From Chloroflexota bacterium (GTDB lineage: Bacteria > Chloroflexota > Dehalococcoidia > Lucifugimonadales > UBA3495), in contig JADFPM010000007.1 of NCBI GenBank assembly GCA_022562335.1, forward strand, positions 1 to 27,102: a stretch of 27,102 nucleotides of DNA, written 5' to 3'. Of the stretch, positions 1-7,242 are shown in pieces. Numbering within the stretch: the first letter of the stretch is position 1; each line of letters starts with the position of its first letter. The notes beneath the pieces are model-generated. The model saw nothing but the letters and a program-made list of their open reading frames with translations. It did no database searches and was not told the origin of the DNA. A program made the translations under genes and the position numbers.

Positions 1-56
1 GATAGCTTGGTCTCCCTAAGCGTAATGCTGACGGATCTTGCAAGGACATACCATTA

Positions 57-749
57 GTGCCATTTGATTTTGATCTGATCGAAAGGGTCCTGGCGGCCAT
101 GTTGATGGGCTACCTGCTGGGATCCATCCCCTTCGCTTCCTTGGCGGGCCGCCTTAAGGGAGTGGACATTTACACCACCGGCAGCCGCAACGCAGGGACC
201 GCCAACGTGTTTTGGAACATTGGCCGCCGCATCGGCTTCCTGGTTTTTGTGGGCGACGTAGCCAAGGGCGCCCTGGCGATCATCATCGCCTGGTTGCTGG
301 CGGTGACCGGCCCATTGGTGTTACTGGTGGGAGCTGCCGCGTTGCTGGGCCACTGGAAGTCGTTGTTCGCTGGATTCAGGGGCGGCGACGGAATGGCCAC
401 CATGATCGGGCTTTTCATCACCATTATTCCCGCGTTGGGTCTGTTGGGCCTGGCCTCGGGAACCGCCGTTGTCCTCCTTCGCAGACGGTCGGCTCTGCGG
501 TCGGCCTGGGGCATGGCGTTTGGCATGCTGGTGATGCTATCGCTGAGCCTGTTTTACCAAATCGACCGCCCGATGGTCATGGGTCTGATCGGCTTGGCTA
601 TGTTGGTATTTGCCAGAAACATCATTGGCCACCAACGGCGGGGAATCCCGCCCGGCGAAGACACCATCACTTTGGACCTGGAATCGGACTTGGATCTGGA
701 TTTGGAAGACGAGTCAGACCTGGGTCCGACCGCGCCGGAAAACAGGTAG
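57..749 (+). CDS. PlsY-like membrane acyltransferase homologue (paralogue 1) with acidic tail
   Basis: This is a 230-residue multi-pass membrane protein of the PlsY family, which acylates glycerol-3-phosphate from acyl-phosphate at the inner membrane as the first step of phospholipid synthesis. Family motifs are visible but altered: GSIPFA at residues 22-27, GSRNAGTAN at 42-50 (family usual GSGNPGATN), GDVAKG at 66-71 and GHWKSLFAGFRGGDG at about 98-112, where the usual GGKG reads GGDG. The last 30 or so residues are a very acidic, D/E/L-rich tail not typical of PlsY. The start is GTG with AAGGA ten bases upstream. It converges on the TPR gene, with two bases between the stop codons. A second PlsY-like gene lies at 4898-5575, so this copy may have a changed substrate or role. 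Family membership is well supported; the enzymatic activity is inferred. Confidence 0.75.
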   Translation: MPFDFDLIERVLAAMLMGYLLGSIPFASLAGRLKGVDIYTTGSRNAGTANVFWNIGRRIGFLVFVGDVAKGALAIIIAWLLAVTGPLVLLVGAAALLGHWKSLFAGFRGGDGMATMIGLFITIIPALGLLGLASGTAVVLLRRRSALRSAWGMAFGMLVMLSLSLFYQIDRPMVMGLIGLAMLVFARNIIGHQRRGIPPGEDTITLDLESDLDLDLEDESDLGPTAPENR

Positions 750-751
750 TC

Positions 752-1960
752 TCAACCCCGGCGTCCCGGCTTTTCCCGGTCTTCTTTTAAAGTACGCATC
801 TTCAACACCCACCCCAGATTGTCGTCCCTTGCCGCCTCGCTCCGCAGGCCGGGCTCCAGATCCACTGCCTGCTCCAGATGAACCAGACACTTGTCCAGGT
901 CCCCGGTCTTAGCGTGAAGCCGGGCGGCGTTATAGTGGGCGGCGGCGAACCCCGGCGCGATGGCCAGGGCTTCCTGGTAATCCCCCAAAGCCCCCTGAAG
1001 ATCGTCCAAGGCTTCCAGGGCCGCTCCCCGGTTGCTCATGGCCTCGGCAAAACCGGGCCGCAGCGCCATGGCCTCCTGGTAGTCTTCCACAGCCTTTTGG
1101 TAGTCGCCGGCCACGTCGTGGGCCAAGCCCCGGTTGTTGAAGGCTTCCGCATCGTCGGGGGCCAATTTGATGGCCTCGGTATAGTCGTCGATGGTCTCTT
1201 GAATGTGACCCAAAAAGTAGTGGGTCCTGGCCCGGTTGAAATAGGCATTGGCGTTCTCCGGGTTGCAGCCGACCGCTTCGGTATAAGCGGCGATGGCATC
1301 CTCGTGCCGGTCCAGTTCGTCCAGGGACGCGCCCAGATTCAGGTGGGCGTTGGACAAGGCCGGTTGCAGCGAGATGACCTGGTCGAACTCGGTGACAGCC
1401 TCTTGGTGACGGCCCAAACGGGCCAAAACCACGCCCCGATTGTAGTAGGCCTGAAGGTAATCCGGCTTGATTTCAATGGCTCGGGCATAGTCGGCCAGGG
1501 CCAAGTCTCCCTGATCCAGGTCATCATTAGCATTGCCGCGCTGGTAGTAGGCCTCAGCCATGTCAGGGTCTGTTTGCAACAGATAGGTGAACGCGTCCAC
1601 CGCGTCGGATAGCCGCTTCAACCTCAAATAGCACAAGCCCAGGTTGAACCCGGCGCTGGTGTCGGAGTGGTCGGCTTGCAGCAGACGGTGATAGGTCTCC
1701 GAGGCGGCTTCGTACCGGCGTACCGAGAAACAACCGTTCCCGTAGACCAGCGCCGAGGAGCGATTCGCGGCCTCGTCGCCGTTGGACGACACCGGCAGTA
1801 CCAGGTCCAGTTTATCCAGCACCGTCACGATGGATTCGCGGGTTTCTTCCGGCAACCGGTTGCCGCGGGGCCGAGCCGCCAAGCGGTCTAAGCCTATGGC
1901 ATTGTCGGCCAGCAGGCGGGCCAGTTCGTTCAGCAAACCATCATAGGTAGTCATACCCAT
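752..1960 (-). CDS. Tetratricopeptide repeat (TPR) protein
   Basis: This 402-residue protein is probably soluble, since no signal peptide or membrane segment is visible. After a non-repeat N-terminal part of about 70 residues it has roughly nine consecutive 34-residue TPR units, with repeated signatures such as YYQRG, YYNRG, HLNLG, YFNRA, FNNRG and MSNRG followed by A-x-x-x-Y/F-x-x-A and a P near the end of each unit. TPR solenoids are protein-protein interaction scaffolds; no catalytic domain is attached, so the partner is unknown. The ATG at 1960 is used, although a second ATG two codons later (MTTYDG) is possible and neither has a strong SD. The gene is divergent from the small redox gene at 2120 and convergent with the PlsY-like gene. 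Confidence 0.85.
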   Translation of the reverse strand: MGMTTYDGLLNELARLLADNAIGLDRLAARPRGNRLPEETRESIVTVLDKLDLVLPVSSNGDEAANRSSALVYGNGCFSVRRYEAASETYHRLLQADHSDTSAGFNLGLCYLRLKRLSDAVDAFTYLLQTDPDMAEAYYQRGNANDDLDQGDLALADYARAIEIKPDYLQAYYNRGVVLARLGRHQEAVTEFDQVISLQPALSNAHLNLGASLDELDRHEDAIAAYTEAVGCNPENANAYFNRARTHYFLGHIQETIDDYTEAIKLAPDDAEAFNNRGLAHDVAGDYQKAVEDYQEAMALRPGFAEAMSNRGAALEALDDLQGALGDYQEALAIAPGFAAAHYNAARLHAKTGDLDKCLVHLEQAVDLEPGLRSEAARDDNLGWVLKMRTLKEDREKPGRRG

Positions 1961-2010
1961 CTAGGATACCACGCAAGCTCAACACTGGGCTCCGATCAAC
2001 CCCTCCCACC

Positions 2011-2039
2011 TTGAAGGGTGTTGGCGGTCCCATTACAAT
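2011..2039 (+). promoter_or_regulatory. Sigma70-type promoter for the small redox/selenoprotein gene
   Basis: A TTGAAG -35 (2011-2016) and a TACAAT -10 (2034-2039) are separated by exactly 17 bases. They sit about 80 bases upstream of the proposed TTG start at 2120. Both boxes are close to consensus and the orientation fits the downstream gene. Confidence 0.55.
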
Positions 2040-2073
2040 GATAACCAGGGAAACCCGGTGACTTTCGCCCCAG

Positions 2074-2090
2074 ATGATCTTTGAGATCAT
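2074..2090. repeat. Inverted repeat in the leader of the small redox gene
   Basis: ATGATCT (2074-2080) and AGATCAT (2084-2090) are perfect inverted arms around a TTG triloop. The repeat lies between the promoter and the SD sequence at about 2107. It could be an operator or a leader hairpin; there is no T-tract, so it is not a classic terminator. Confidence 0.45.
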
Positions 2091-2119
2091 TCAGCCATCA
2101 GCAGCAAAGGGAGATTGAT

Positions 2120-2359
2120 TTGACGCAAGGGAACCAATCAGCGAATTTGATCTACACCCATCCCGACTGCGCCTTTTCGGCGGCAGCCAAAATGGATTTC
2201 CGCCAAAGAAAGGTGGATTACGTGGAAATCGATGTTTCCATCGAAACGGATAAGATCCCCGATCTGCTGGCTTTATCCAAGGGCGAGCGCATCACCCCGG
2301 TGGTGGTCGAAAACGGGGTGGTGAGCTTGGGATTCAAGGGCGGTTCTTGAGAATTTTAG
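2120..2359 (+). CDS. Small glutaredoxin-like probable selenoprotein (UXX-star type), UGA read as Sec
   Basis: The start is TTG at 2120, six bases after AAAGGGA. The protein has a glutaredoxin/thioredoxin fold pattern: IYTHPDC at residues 11-17, a CAFS active site (C17, S20) and TPVV with the cis-proline at P60. It ends GFKGGS followed by TGA at 2348-2350. The next codons are GAA TTT TAG, so decoding TGA as selenocysteine gives U77-E78-F79-stop. From memory, the small glutaredoxin-like UXX-star (seleno)protein family has just this Sec-x-x-stop ending after a GFGG-type motif. A hairpin placed like a bacterial SECIS follows at 2364-2379. If TGA is a plain stop, the product is 76 residues ending at 2350. 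The substrate is unknown. Family assignment rests on recalled motifs; Sec insertion is inferred and would need selABCD elsewhere in the genome. Confidence 0.7.
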
Positions 2360-2363
2360 CCGC

Positions 2364-2379
2364 CGGGCCAGTTGGCCCG
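2364..2379 (+). promoter_or_regulatory. Candidate bacterial SECIS hairpin
   Basis: CGGGCC (2364-2369) and GGCCCG (2374-2379) form a perfect six-base-pair stem with an AGTT loop. The loop begins 19 bases after the TGA at 2348-2350 and has G as its second base. Bacterial SECIS elements are short stem-loops just 3' of the Sec UGA with a G in the first two loop positions, so position and loop both fit. No T-tract follows, which argues against an ordinary terminator. Confidence 0.55.
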
Positions 2380-2385
2380 AACCAG

Positions 2386-2402
2386 TACCTGATTTTCAGG
2401 TA
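2386..2402. repeat. Inverted repeat upstream of recA
   Basis: TACCTGA (2386-2392) and TCAGGTA (2396-2402) are perfect seven-base arms around TTT. The repeat lies between the redox gene and the recA promoter. It could be a repressor site for recA or part of the 3' end of the upstream transcript. It does not match the known LexA box types I can recall. Confidence 0.4.
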
Positions 2403-2444
2403 TTGAACTACCAAATGGAACCGCCGTAAGCTGACACCTGCTTC

Positions 2445-2473
2445 TTGTTCCAAAAATAGGCCTATGTTAGCAT
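2445..2473 (+). promoter_or_regulatory. Probable recA promoter
   Basis: TTGTTC (2445-2450) and TAGCAT (2468-2473) are 17 bases apart and lie about 50 bases upstream of the recA start. The same -35 hexamer, TTGTTC, is found in the ino1 promoter of this window. The -10 is a moderate match. Confidence 0.4.
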
Positions 2474-2522
2474 CCGGCCAAAGCTAGACCGGCCCAAGTT
2501 CTATCGGGAGAAGAGGGGAACG

Positions 2523-3647
2523 ATGAAGGGAATGCAAGACGAAAAACGTACGGCAGACGATAAACGGGCGGCATTGGAAATCGCGCTGGGGCGTATCGAG
2601 AAAGACCACGGCAAGGGTGCGGTGATGCGGCTGGGGGAGATGCGAAACCAGTTTATCAGCGACGCCATCCCCACCGGCTCCCTGGCGTTGGACGTGGCCT
2701 TGGGCGTGGGCGGCATCCCCAGGGGACGGGTGACCGAGATATTCGGAGGGGAATCCGCTGGTAAATCCACTTTGGCCATCCACATCATGGCCGAAACCCA
2801 AAAAGCGGGTGGAACCGCGGCCTACATCGACGTGGAACACGCCATGGACCCCAGCTATGCTGCAAACTGCGGTTTGAATCTTGATGAGTTGCTCATCGCC
2901 CAGCCCGACAGCGCCGAGCAGGCCCTGGACATCACCGAGCAACTGGTGCGCAGCGGCGCGGTGGACGCAATCATCATAGACAGCGTGGCCGCCCTGGTTC
3001 CCCAGGCCGAGATCGAAGGCGACATGGGCGACAGCCACATGGGATTGCAGGCCAGGTTGATGTCCCAAGCATTGCGCAAGCTCACCTCCTCCATCAGCAA
3101 ATCCCACACCGCCGTGGTTTTCATCAACCAGTTAAGGGAAAAGATCGGGGTCACCTACGGAAACCCCGAGGTAACTCCCGGCGGCCGGGCATTGAAGTTT
3201 TACAGTTCCGTTCGCATAGACCTGCGGCGCATCGAGTCCATCAAACAGGGTTCCGAGATCACCGGAAACCGGGTGCGGGCCAGGGTCGTCAAGAACAAGG
3301 TGGCCGCCCCCTTCCGCGTGGCCGAGTTCGACATCATGTTCAACCACGGCATCAGCAAGACCGGCGACCTGTTGGAATTGGGTAGCGACCAGGGCATCAT
3401 CAAGAAGTCCGGCGCGTTCTATTCCTACGGAGAAACCAAATTGGGCCAGGGAAGGGAGAATTCCAAGGAATTCTTGACCCAACACCCCGAGATCGCCGAT
3501 TCTATCGAGGCGAGGGTCAGGGCCAGGATGTCTGGAGCCGAGGAGCCCACCGAATCCTTAGCAGAACCTACCGATCCCTCCAGCAACGGGACCATCTCCG
3601 AGGGATTATTGCAGACATCCCCAGCAGAAGACGAAGATCCGGAATAA
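2523..3647 (+). CDS. recA: Recombinase RecA
   Basis: RecA is the DNA-dependent ATPase that forms nucleoprotein filaments, performs strand exchange and triggers LexA cleavage. At 374 residues the length is normal. The Walker A motif GGESAGKST is at residues 75-83, the Walker B region reads AIIIDSVAALVPQ, and the L2/DNA-binding region contains INQLREKIGV and NPEVTPGGRALKFYSS. The C-terminal tail of about 40 residues is acidic and rich in E, S and P, as is usual for RecA. The ATG start follows an AGAGGGG SD. recX lies downstream on the same strand, the classic arrangement. No inteins or interruptions are seen. Confidence 0.98.
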   Translation: MKGMQDEKRTADDKRAALEIALGRIEKDHGKGAVMRLGEMRNQFISDAIPTGSLALDVALGVGGIPRGRVTEIFGGESAGKSTLAIHIMAETQKAGGTAAYIDVEHAMDPSYAANCGLNLDELLIAQPDSAEQALDITEQLVRSGAVDAIIIDSVAALVPQAEIEGDMGDSHMGLQARLMSQALRKLTSSISKSHTAVVFINQLREKIGVTYGNPEVTPGGRALKFYSSVRIDLRRIESIKQGSEITGNRVRARVVKNKVAAPFRVAEFDIMFNHGISKTGDLLELGSDQGIIKKSGAFYSYGETKLGQGRENSKEFLTQHPEIADSIEARVRARMSGAEEPTESLAEPTDPSSNGTISEGLLQTSPAEDEDPE

Positions 3648-3654
3648 GCTCCTC

Positions 3655-3672
3655 CCGGTTTCGGCAAACCGG
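3655..3672 (+). terminator. Hairpin after recA (partial terminator/attenuator)
   Basis: CCGGTTT (3655-3661) and AAACCGG (3666-3672) form a perfect seven-base-pair stem with a CGGC tetraloop, starting eight bases after the recA stop. No T-tract follows, so it may stabilise the 3' end or slow polymerase rather than terminate. It may help keep recX expression below that of recA. Confidence 0.4.
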
Positions 3673-3690
3673 CCAACAGCATCAGGTTGA

Positions 3691-3726
3691 CAAGACCTTT
3701 TCACTTCTCCAAGCGGAAAGGTCTTG
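3691..3726. repeat. Second hairpin between recA and recX
   Basis: CAAGACCTTT (3691-3700) pairs perfectly with AAAGGTCTTG (3717-3726), giving a ten-base-pair stem with a 16-base loop. It is followed by only TTC, so termination would be weak. Together with the hairpin at 3655-3672 it forms a double-hairpin recA-recX spacer. Confidence 0.45.
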
Positions 3727-3807
3727 TTCCCGGCCCATCCCGGAGACATCAGCCAAGATCCCACTGGCCCACCAATAAGGGCAGCCGGATACCGCCAGCG
3801 GTTTATC

Positions 3808-4380
3808 ATGAAGACCATTCCACATCAGGCGCATCAAACGTCTGAGCCAAACGATAGCCCCAACGAACCATCTGATGCTTCGTTCAACCGGGCCCGAACG
3901 GCCGCGTTGAGGTTCCTGGCTCACCGGTCTAGGAGCGAAGCGGAAGTAAGCCGCCGCCTGGGGTCAAGCTATACCGGCGATGTGGTGGACCGGGTGGTTG
4001 CCTGGCTACGGGATCAACGGTATCTGGACGATGCGGCATTCGCGGCTGAATGGGGCCGTCAACGGGAGCTTCGACGTCCCCGCAGCGAGGGGTTGATACG
4101 TCAGGAACTGTCGCGTTTGGGTGTGAGCCGGGAGTTGGCCGAGACGGCCCTGGAGGGGTTCGACGGCGCCGGGAACGCGTATCTGGCAGCCCAGAAACCC
4201 GCTGCCAGGCTAAAGGGGGCCGGTTACGCCCGCTTCAAACAGCGGCTGTGGGCCCACCTGCAACGCCGTGGATTTCAGGCCGATGTCATCGGCAAAACGG
4301 TCCAACGCCTTTGGGACGAACTAGCGGACCCGTTGGACAGCCATGTAGACGCCGATTCCCAAGAAGAGAAGTCCTATTAG
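3808..4380 (+). CDS. recX: RecX, regulator of RecA
   Basis: This is a 190-residue RecX-family protein, which binds RecA filaments and limits their growth. Visible family features are the helical repeat core RARTAALRFLAHRSRSEAEVSRRL, the RVVAWLRDQRYLDDAAFAAEW segment, GLIRQELSRLGV and the C-terminal YARFKQRLWAHLQRRGF. The ATG at 3808 is chosen because the upstream in-frame sequence lies in the recA-recX hairpin and does not look like RecX. The SD is weak, suggesting low translation or coupling. Its last 60 bases overlap, tail to tail, the end of the zinc-ribbon membrane protein gene on the other strand. Family assignment is secure from motif and position; the exact start is not. Confidence 0.88.
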   Translation: MKTIPHQAHQTSEPNDSPNEPSDASFNRARTAALRFLAHRSRSEAEVSRRLGSSYTGDVVDRVVAWLRDQRYLDDAAFAAEWGRQRELRRPRSEGLIRQELSRLGVSRELAETALEGFDGAGNAYLAAQKPAARLKGAGYARFKQRLWAHLQRRGFQADVIGKTVQRLWDELADPLDSHVDADSQEEKSY

Positions 4381-4836
4381 CCCGAAACTGAACGGCAAGA
4401 TTTGCCAACTGATCAGGAACGCCGCCGCCACCGAACAGCCGGCGATCCAAGCCAGGCCCGTACCCCGTTTTCGGTTCACCGCCAGGCTGATCAATTCACC
4501 AACTGCGTAGCCGATCCCCATGGCCACCAACGACGGCAAAAATGGTATTCCCCGGAAAAAGAGGTTGAACACACTCCACAGCACCCCTCCGCCAACGGCC
4601 CCGGCCAGACCTACCCCCACGGCCCTGGCGTAATAGGCCGGAGTCACGTCGAAGGTCGGCATCCGAACCGCTTTTCCACATTCCTTGCACCGGATGCCAA
4701 CGTTCGCCTGCACCATGCACTGGGTGCAAACGCTTTTGCCGCACCGGCTACAACTCAATCCAGTCTCCACCTGGGGATGCCAATGGCAGTGTAAAGCCTG
4801 GGGGATCTCCTGCTCAGTTCGTGATGATGGGTCCAT
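4321..4836 (-). CDS. B-box/zinc-ribbon membrane protein
   Basis: This 171-residue protein has an N-terminal cysteine/histidine cluster at about residues 15-55: C-H-W-H, C-S-R-C, C-T-Q-C and C-K-E-C. It resembles the B-box zinc-binding domain seen at the N-terminus of some rhomboid-like and other bacterial membrane proteins. About four hydrophobic segments follow (starting near AVGVGLAG, SLVAMGIG, LAWIAGCS and SFGLIGLL). No rhomboid GxSG protease motif is visible, so it is a zinc-ribbon four-helix membrane protein of unknown role. GGGAGG lies 13 bases before the ATG, slightly far. It is the last gene of the minus-strand rny run and overlaps the 3' end of recX by 60 bases. Confidence 0.75.
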   Translation of the reverse strand: MDPSSRTEQEIPQALHCHWHPQVETGLSCSRCGKSVCTQCMVQANVGIRCKECGKAVRMPTFDVTPAYYARAVGVGLAGAVGGGVLWSVFNLFFRGIPFLPSLVAMGIGYAVGELISLAVNRKRGTGLAWIAGCSVAAAFLISWQILPFSFGLIGLLFLGIGVYMAVQRVR

Positions 4837-4897
4837 GGTCCCGAGCCATCCTCCCTATCCGCCTATCCAAGAACCGGCTACTCCACCGGTGACGCCG

Positions 4898-5575
4898 TCA
4901 GTTCCTGCTTTCCTCAACCCGCTTTACCCAATCCGCACGGTCGTTCACGTCCCGGTCCAAAAACAACCGGTTGAACAAAACCCTCTTTCGGGAGATGTCC
5001 TTAGGAAACCCCGTCATATTAGACAGCAACCTCTTTAAGATTATCAGCGCCACCAGGCAGGTGCAATATAAGGCCAAAGAGGTTGGTGCGCCGGATATCG
5101 TGGCCCATAGGGGCAACAGCGCCAGGGCGGTCAATACCCACACTCCCGCGCTTCGCGTCACCGCCCAGCCGCCCAAGGCCACGGCGGCAAATGCGCCCAG
5201 CAACAAAGGCGACAGCGCCATCAGAGTCCCAAACGCGACCGCCACGCCGCGACCGCCTTGAAACCTCAGGAAGATCGACCAGTTGTTTCCGGCCACGGCA
5301 AACAGAGGCGCGGCCATCAGGAAGATGGATGACCGGTCCAAGCCGATGAGGTATTGTCCTATCCAGAGGGAAGAGCCGCCTTTGACGAGCAACTCGAACA
5401 GGCCCAGAGGCGCCAGCCAGCGTTTTCCCGCGACTTGGTACAGGTTGGAAGCACCCACGTTGCCGCTGCCGACGTTGCGAAGGTCGACGCCTTTTACCAG
5501 CTTGCCAATGATGTACGCGGTGGGAACCGAGCCGATCAGGTAAGAATAGATGTAAAGCCAAACCAGGTCCATCAC
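4898..5575 (-). CDS. PlsY-like membrane acyltransferase homologue (paralogue 2)
   Basis: This 225-residue multi-pass membrane protein is a second PlsY-family member. It carries GSVPTAYIIG near residue 16, GSGNVGASN near 37 (usual GSGNPGATN) and NNWSIFLRFQGGRGVA near 98, where the usual GH at the start reads GN and GGKG reads GGRG. The third PlsY motif, usually containing a conserved H and N before an RL pair, is degenerate here (KRLLSNMTG). The start may be GTG at 5575 or the adjacent ATG at 5572. It lies 22 bases after the PHP gene and is probably cotranscribed. It is closer to canonical PlsY than the copy at 57-749, so if only one makes lysophosphatidate this is the better candidate. Confidence 0.8.
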   Translation of the reverse strand: MMDLVWLYIYSYLIGSVPTAYIIGKLVKGVDLRNVGSGNVGASNLYQVAGKRWLAPLGLFELLVKGGSSLWIGQYLIGLDRSSIFLMAAPLFAVAGNNWSIFLRFQGGRGVAVAFGTLMALSPLLLGAFAAVALGGWAVTRSAGVWVLTALALLPLWATISGAPTSLALYCTCLVALIILKRLLSNMTGFPKDISRKRVLFNRLFLDRDVNDRADWVKRVEESRN

Positions 5576-5597
5576 ATTCCGGCGCCCAAACGCGGTG

Positions 5598-6443
5598 CTA
5601 CTGGGCCAGCGCGATCTTCCGAGCCGCTTCTTCTAAGCGTTCCACAGTTTCGAGTGGAGGTCCCATGGTACCCGGCAAGGGCTCGCCGGTATTGCCCAGC
5701 CCGTGGTAGTCGCTCCCGCCGCAGGGGATAAGGTCGTACTTGGCCGCCAGCACCGCCAACTCCTGCACCGTTTCGGGAGAATATTGGGCATAGAAAACCT
5801 CCATGCCCATCAGGCCCGCGGCTTTCAAATGGACTATGGTCGCTTCCATGTCATTTAGATATGTGGGATGGGCCAGCACCGGCACCCCACCCACGGACTT
5901 CAGCAACCCCACCCCGTCGGCCGGGGTCATCTTTTCCCGTTCGGCGTAGGCCAGTCCGTCGCGGCCCAGGTATTCTTCAAACGCATCTTTGGGTTCCTTG
6001 AAATACCCCTGTTCCACCAGGGCCAGCGCGACGTGGGGCCTGCCCACCGATCCGTCACCGGCGATTTCCTGGACCCGCTCCCAAGAGATATGCATCCCTA
6101 ATTCGTCCAGCTTATCCACCATGGCACGGCCACGTTCCAGCCGTCCGCTGCGAAAACCCTGCAACACCTTCTGGAACTCTTCATCCTGGTATTGGATGAA
6201 ATAGCCAAGCATGTGGACCTCATCTCCCGGCACGTCGGTGCTGAGCTCGATGCCCGGAATGATCCTCAGATCTGGGAATTCCCGGGCGGCTTCGTAAGCC
6301 TCGGCCAACCCCTCGGTGGAGTCATGATCGGAGATAGAGATCTGTTTCAAGCCTTTCCCGGCAACCAATCGTATCAACTCGGTGGGGGACAGCCTGCCGT
6401 CGGAGGCGGTGGTATGAAGATGCAGGTCAACTAAAACGCTCAT
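5598..6443 (-). CDS. PHP-domain phosphoesterase (TrpH/YciV, RNase AM-like)
   Basis: This 281-residue PHP-family metal-dependent phosphoesterase has the full metal-ligand set: DLHLHTTASDGRLSP at the N-terminus, SDHDSTEG, PGIELS, HMLGYF, GRPHVA, VLAHP and GSDYHG. TrpH/YciV members act on 3',5'-nucleoside bisphosphates such as pAp and on 5' ends of short RNAs; that role here is inferred. The ATG at 6443 is preferred because it starts directly at the conserved MSVLVDLHLHT and lies one base after the ymdB stop codon, implying translational coupling; a longer frame reaches 6476 inside ymdB. Following rny and ymdB, it fits an RNA-turnover operon. Confidence 0.9.
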   Translation of the reverse strand: MSVLVDLHLHTTASDGRLSPTELIRLVAGKGLKQISISDHDSTEGLAEAYEAAREFPDLRIIPGIELSTDVPGDEVHMLGYFIQYQDEEFQKVLQGFRSGRLERGRAMVDKLDELGMHISWERVQEIAGDGSVGRPHVALALVEQGYFKEPKDAFEEYLGRDGLAYAEREKMTPADGVGLLKSVGGVPVLAHPTYLNDMEATIVHLKAAGLMGMEVFYAQYSPETVQELAVLAAKYDLIPCGGSDYHGLGNTGEPLPGTMGPPLETVERLEEAARKIALAQ

Positions 6444-6444
6444 T

Positions 6445-7218
6445 TCAGTTGTCTGCCCTATCGATCCGTTCGACATTCAACGCCTTTCCCGTTTCGGGGT
6501 CCACCTCCACCAGGACCGAATTCATCACCACCTGGCCGCTGCCGACTGGGAGGCGTTGGGGCATTCCAGTCAGGAACCGCTCCAAGACGGCGCTGGTATC
6601 GCTGCCGATGACCGAATCCACCGGTCCGGTCATTCCCACGTCGGTCAGGTAGGCCGTTCCCTTGGGCAACACCCGGGCATCCACGGTGCCCACATGCGTG
6701 TGGGTACCCAACACGGCGCTGACCCGGCCATCCAGATACCATCCCATGGCCTGTTTCTCAGACGTGGCCTCCGCATGGAAGTCGACGATGATCACCTTTG
6801 GCGCCGAATCTTGTGTTTCGTCCAAGATACGGGTGGCGGTGCGGAAGGGGCAATCCAACGCGGGCATGAAAACCCTTCCCATCAGATTCAACACCATCAC
6901 GCCCTGGGCCACGATATAGCCTCGTCCTGGGGCATTGGGATAATTTGCGGGCCGTATCAGAGGGAGCCCCTCTTCCATGTGGGGGATGATCTCCTTCTGG
7001 TCCCAAATGTGATTGCCCGACGTGAGTACGTCCACGCCGCTGTCCAACAGCTCGTAGGCCGTATCCTGGGTGATGCCAAAACCGCCCGCGACATTCTCGC
7101 CGTTGGCGATCACCAAGTCAATTCCATGTTCGGCGCGTATGCCGGGCAACAACGCCTTGACCGCCCTTCGGCCCGGTTTGCCGATAACGTCGCCAATCAT
7201 CAAGATGCGCAAGGACAT
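6445..7218 (-). CDS. ymdB: YmdB-type metallophosphoesterase
   Basis: This 257-residue calcineurin-like phosphoesterase belongs to the YmdB family, a 2',3'-cyclic-nucleotide phosphodiesterase in Bacillus. Metal-binding signatures are all present: GDVIGKPGR at residues 9-17, NGEN, SGNHIWD, DFHAEATSEK and GTHTHVGT. The start ATG has a strong AAAAGGAG three bases upstream. In Firmicutes ymdB lies directly after rny, and the same order is kept here, with an intrinsic terminator-like hairpin between them. The PHP gene starts one base after its stop. Assignment is confident; the physiological role outside Bacillus is inferred. Confidence 0.93.
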   Translation of the reverse strand: MSLRILMIGDVIGKPGRRAVKALLPGIRAEHGIDLVIANGENVAGGFGITQDTAYELLDSGVDVLTSGNHIWDQKEIIPHMEEGLPLIRPANYPNAPGRGYIVAQGVMVLNLMGRVFMPALDCPFRTATRILDETQDSAPKVIIVDFHAEATSEKQAMGWYLDGRVSAVLGTHTHVGTVDARVLPKGTAYLTDVGMTGPVDSVIGSDTSAVLERFLTGMPQRLPVGSGQVVMNSVLVEVDPETGKALNVERIDRADN

Positions 7219-7242
7219 TTTCTCCTTTTCCGCTATGTCAAA

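Noticed and set aside
2351..2522. A LexA box before recA
   Set aside because: I looked for GAAC-N4-GTTC and CGAAC-type sites and found none; only an unrelated inverted repeat at 2386-2402 is present, reported separately.
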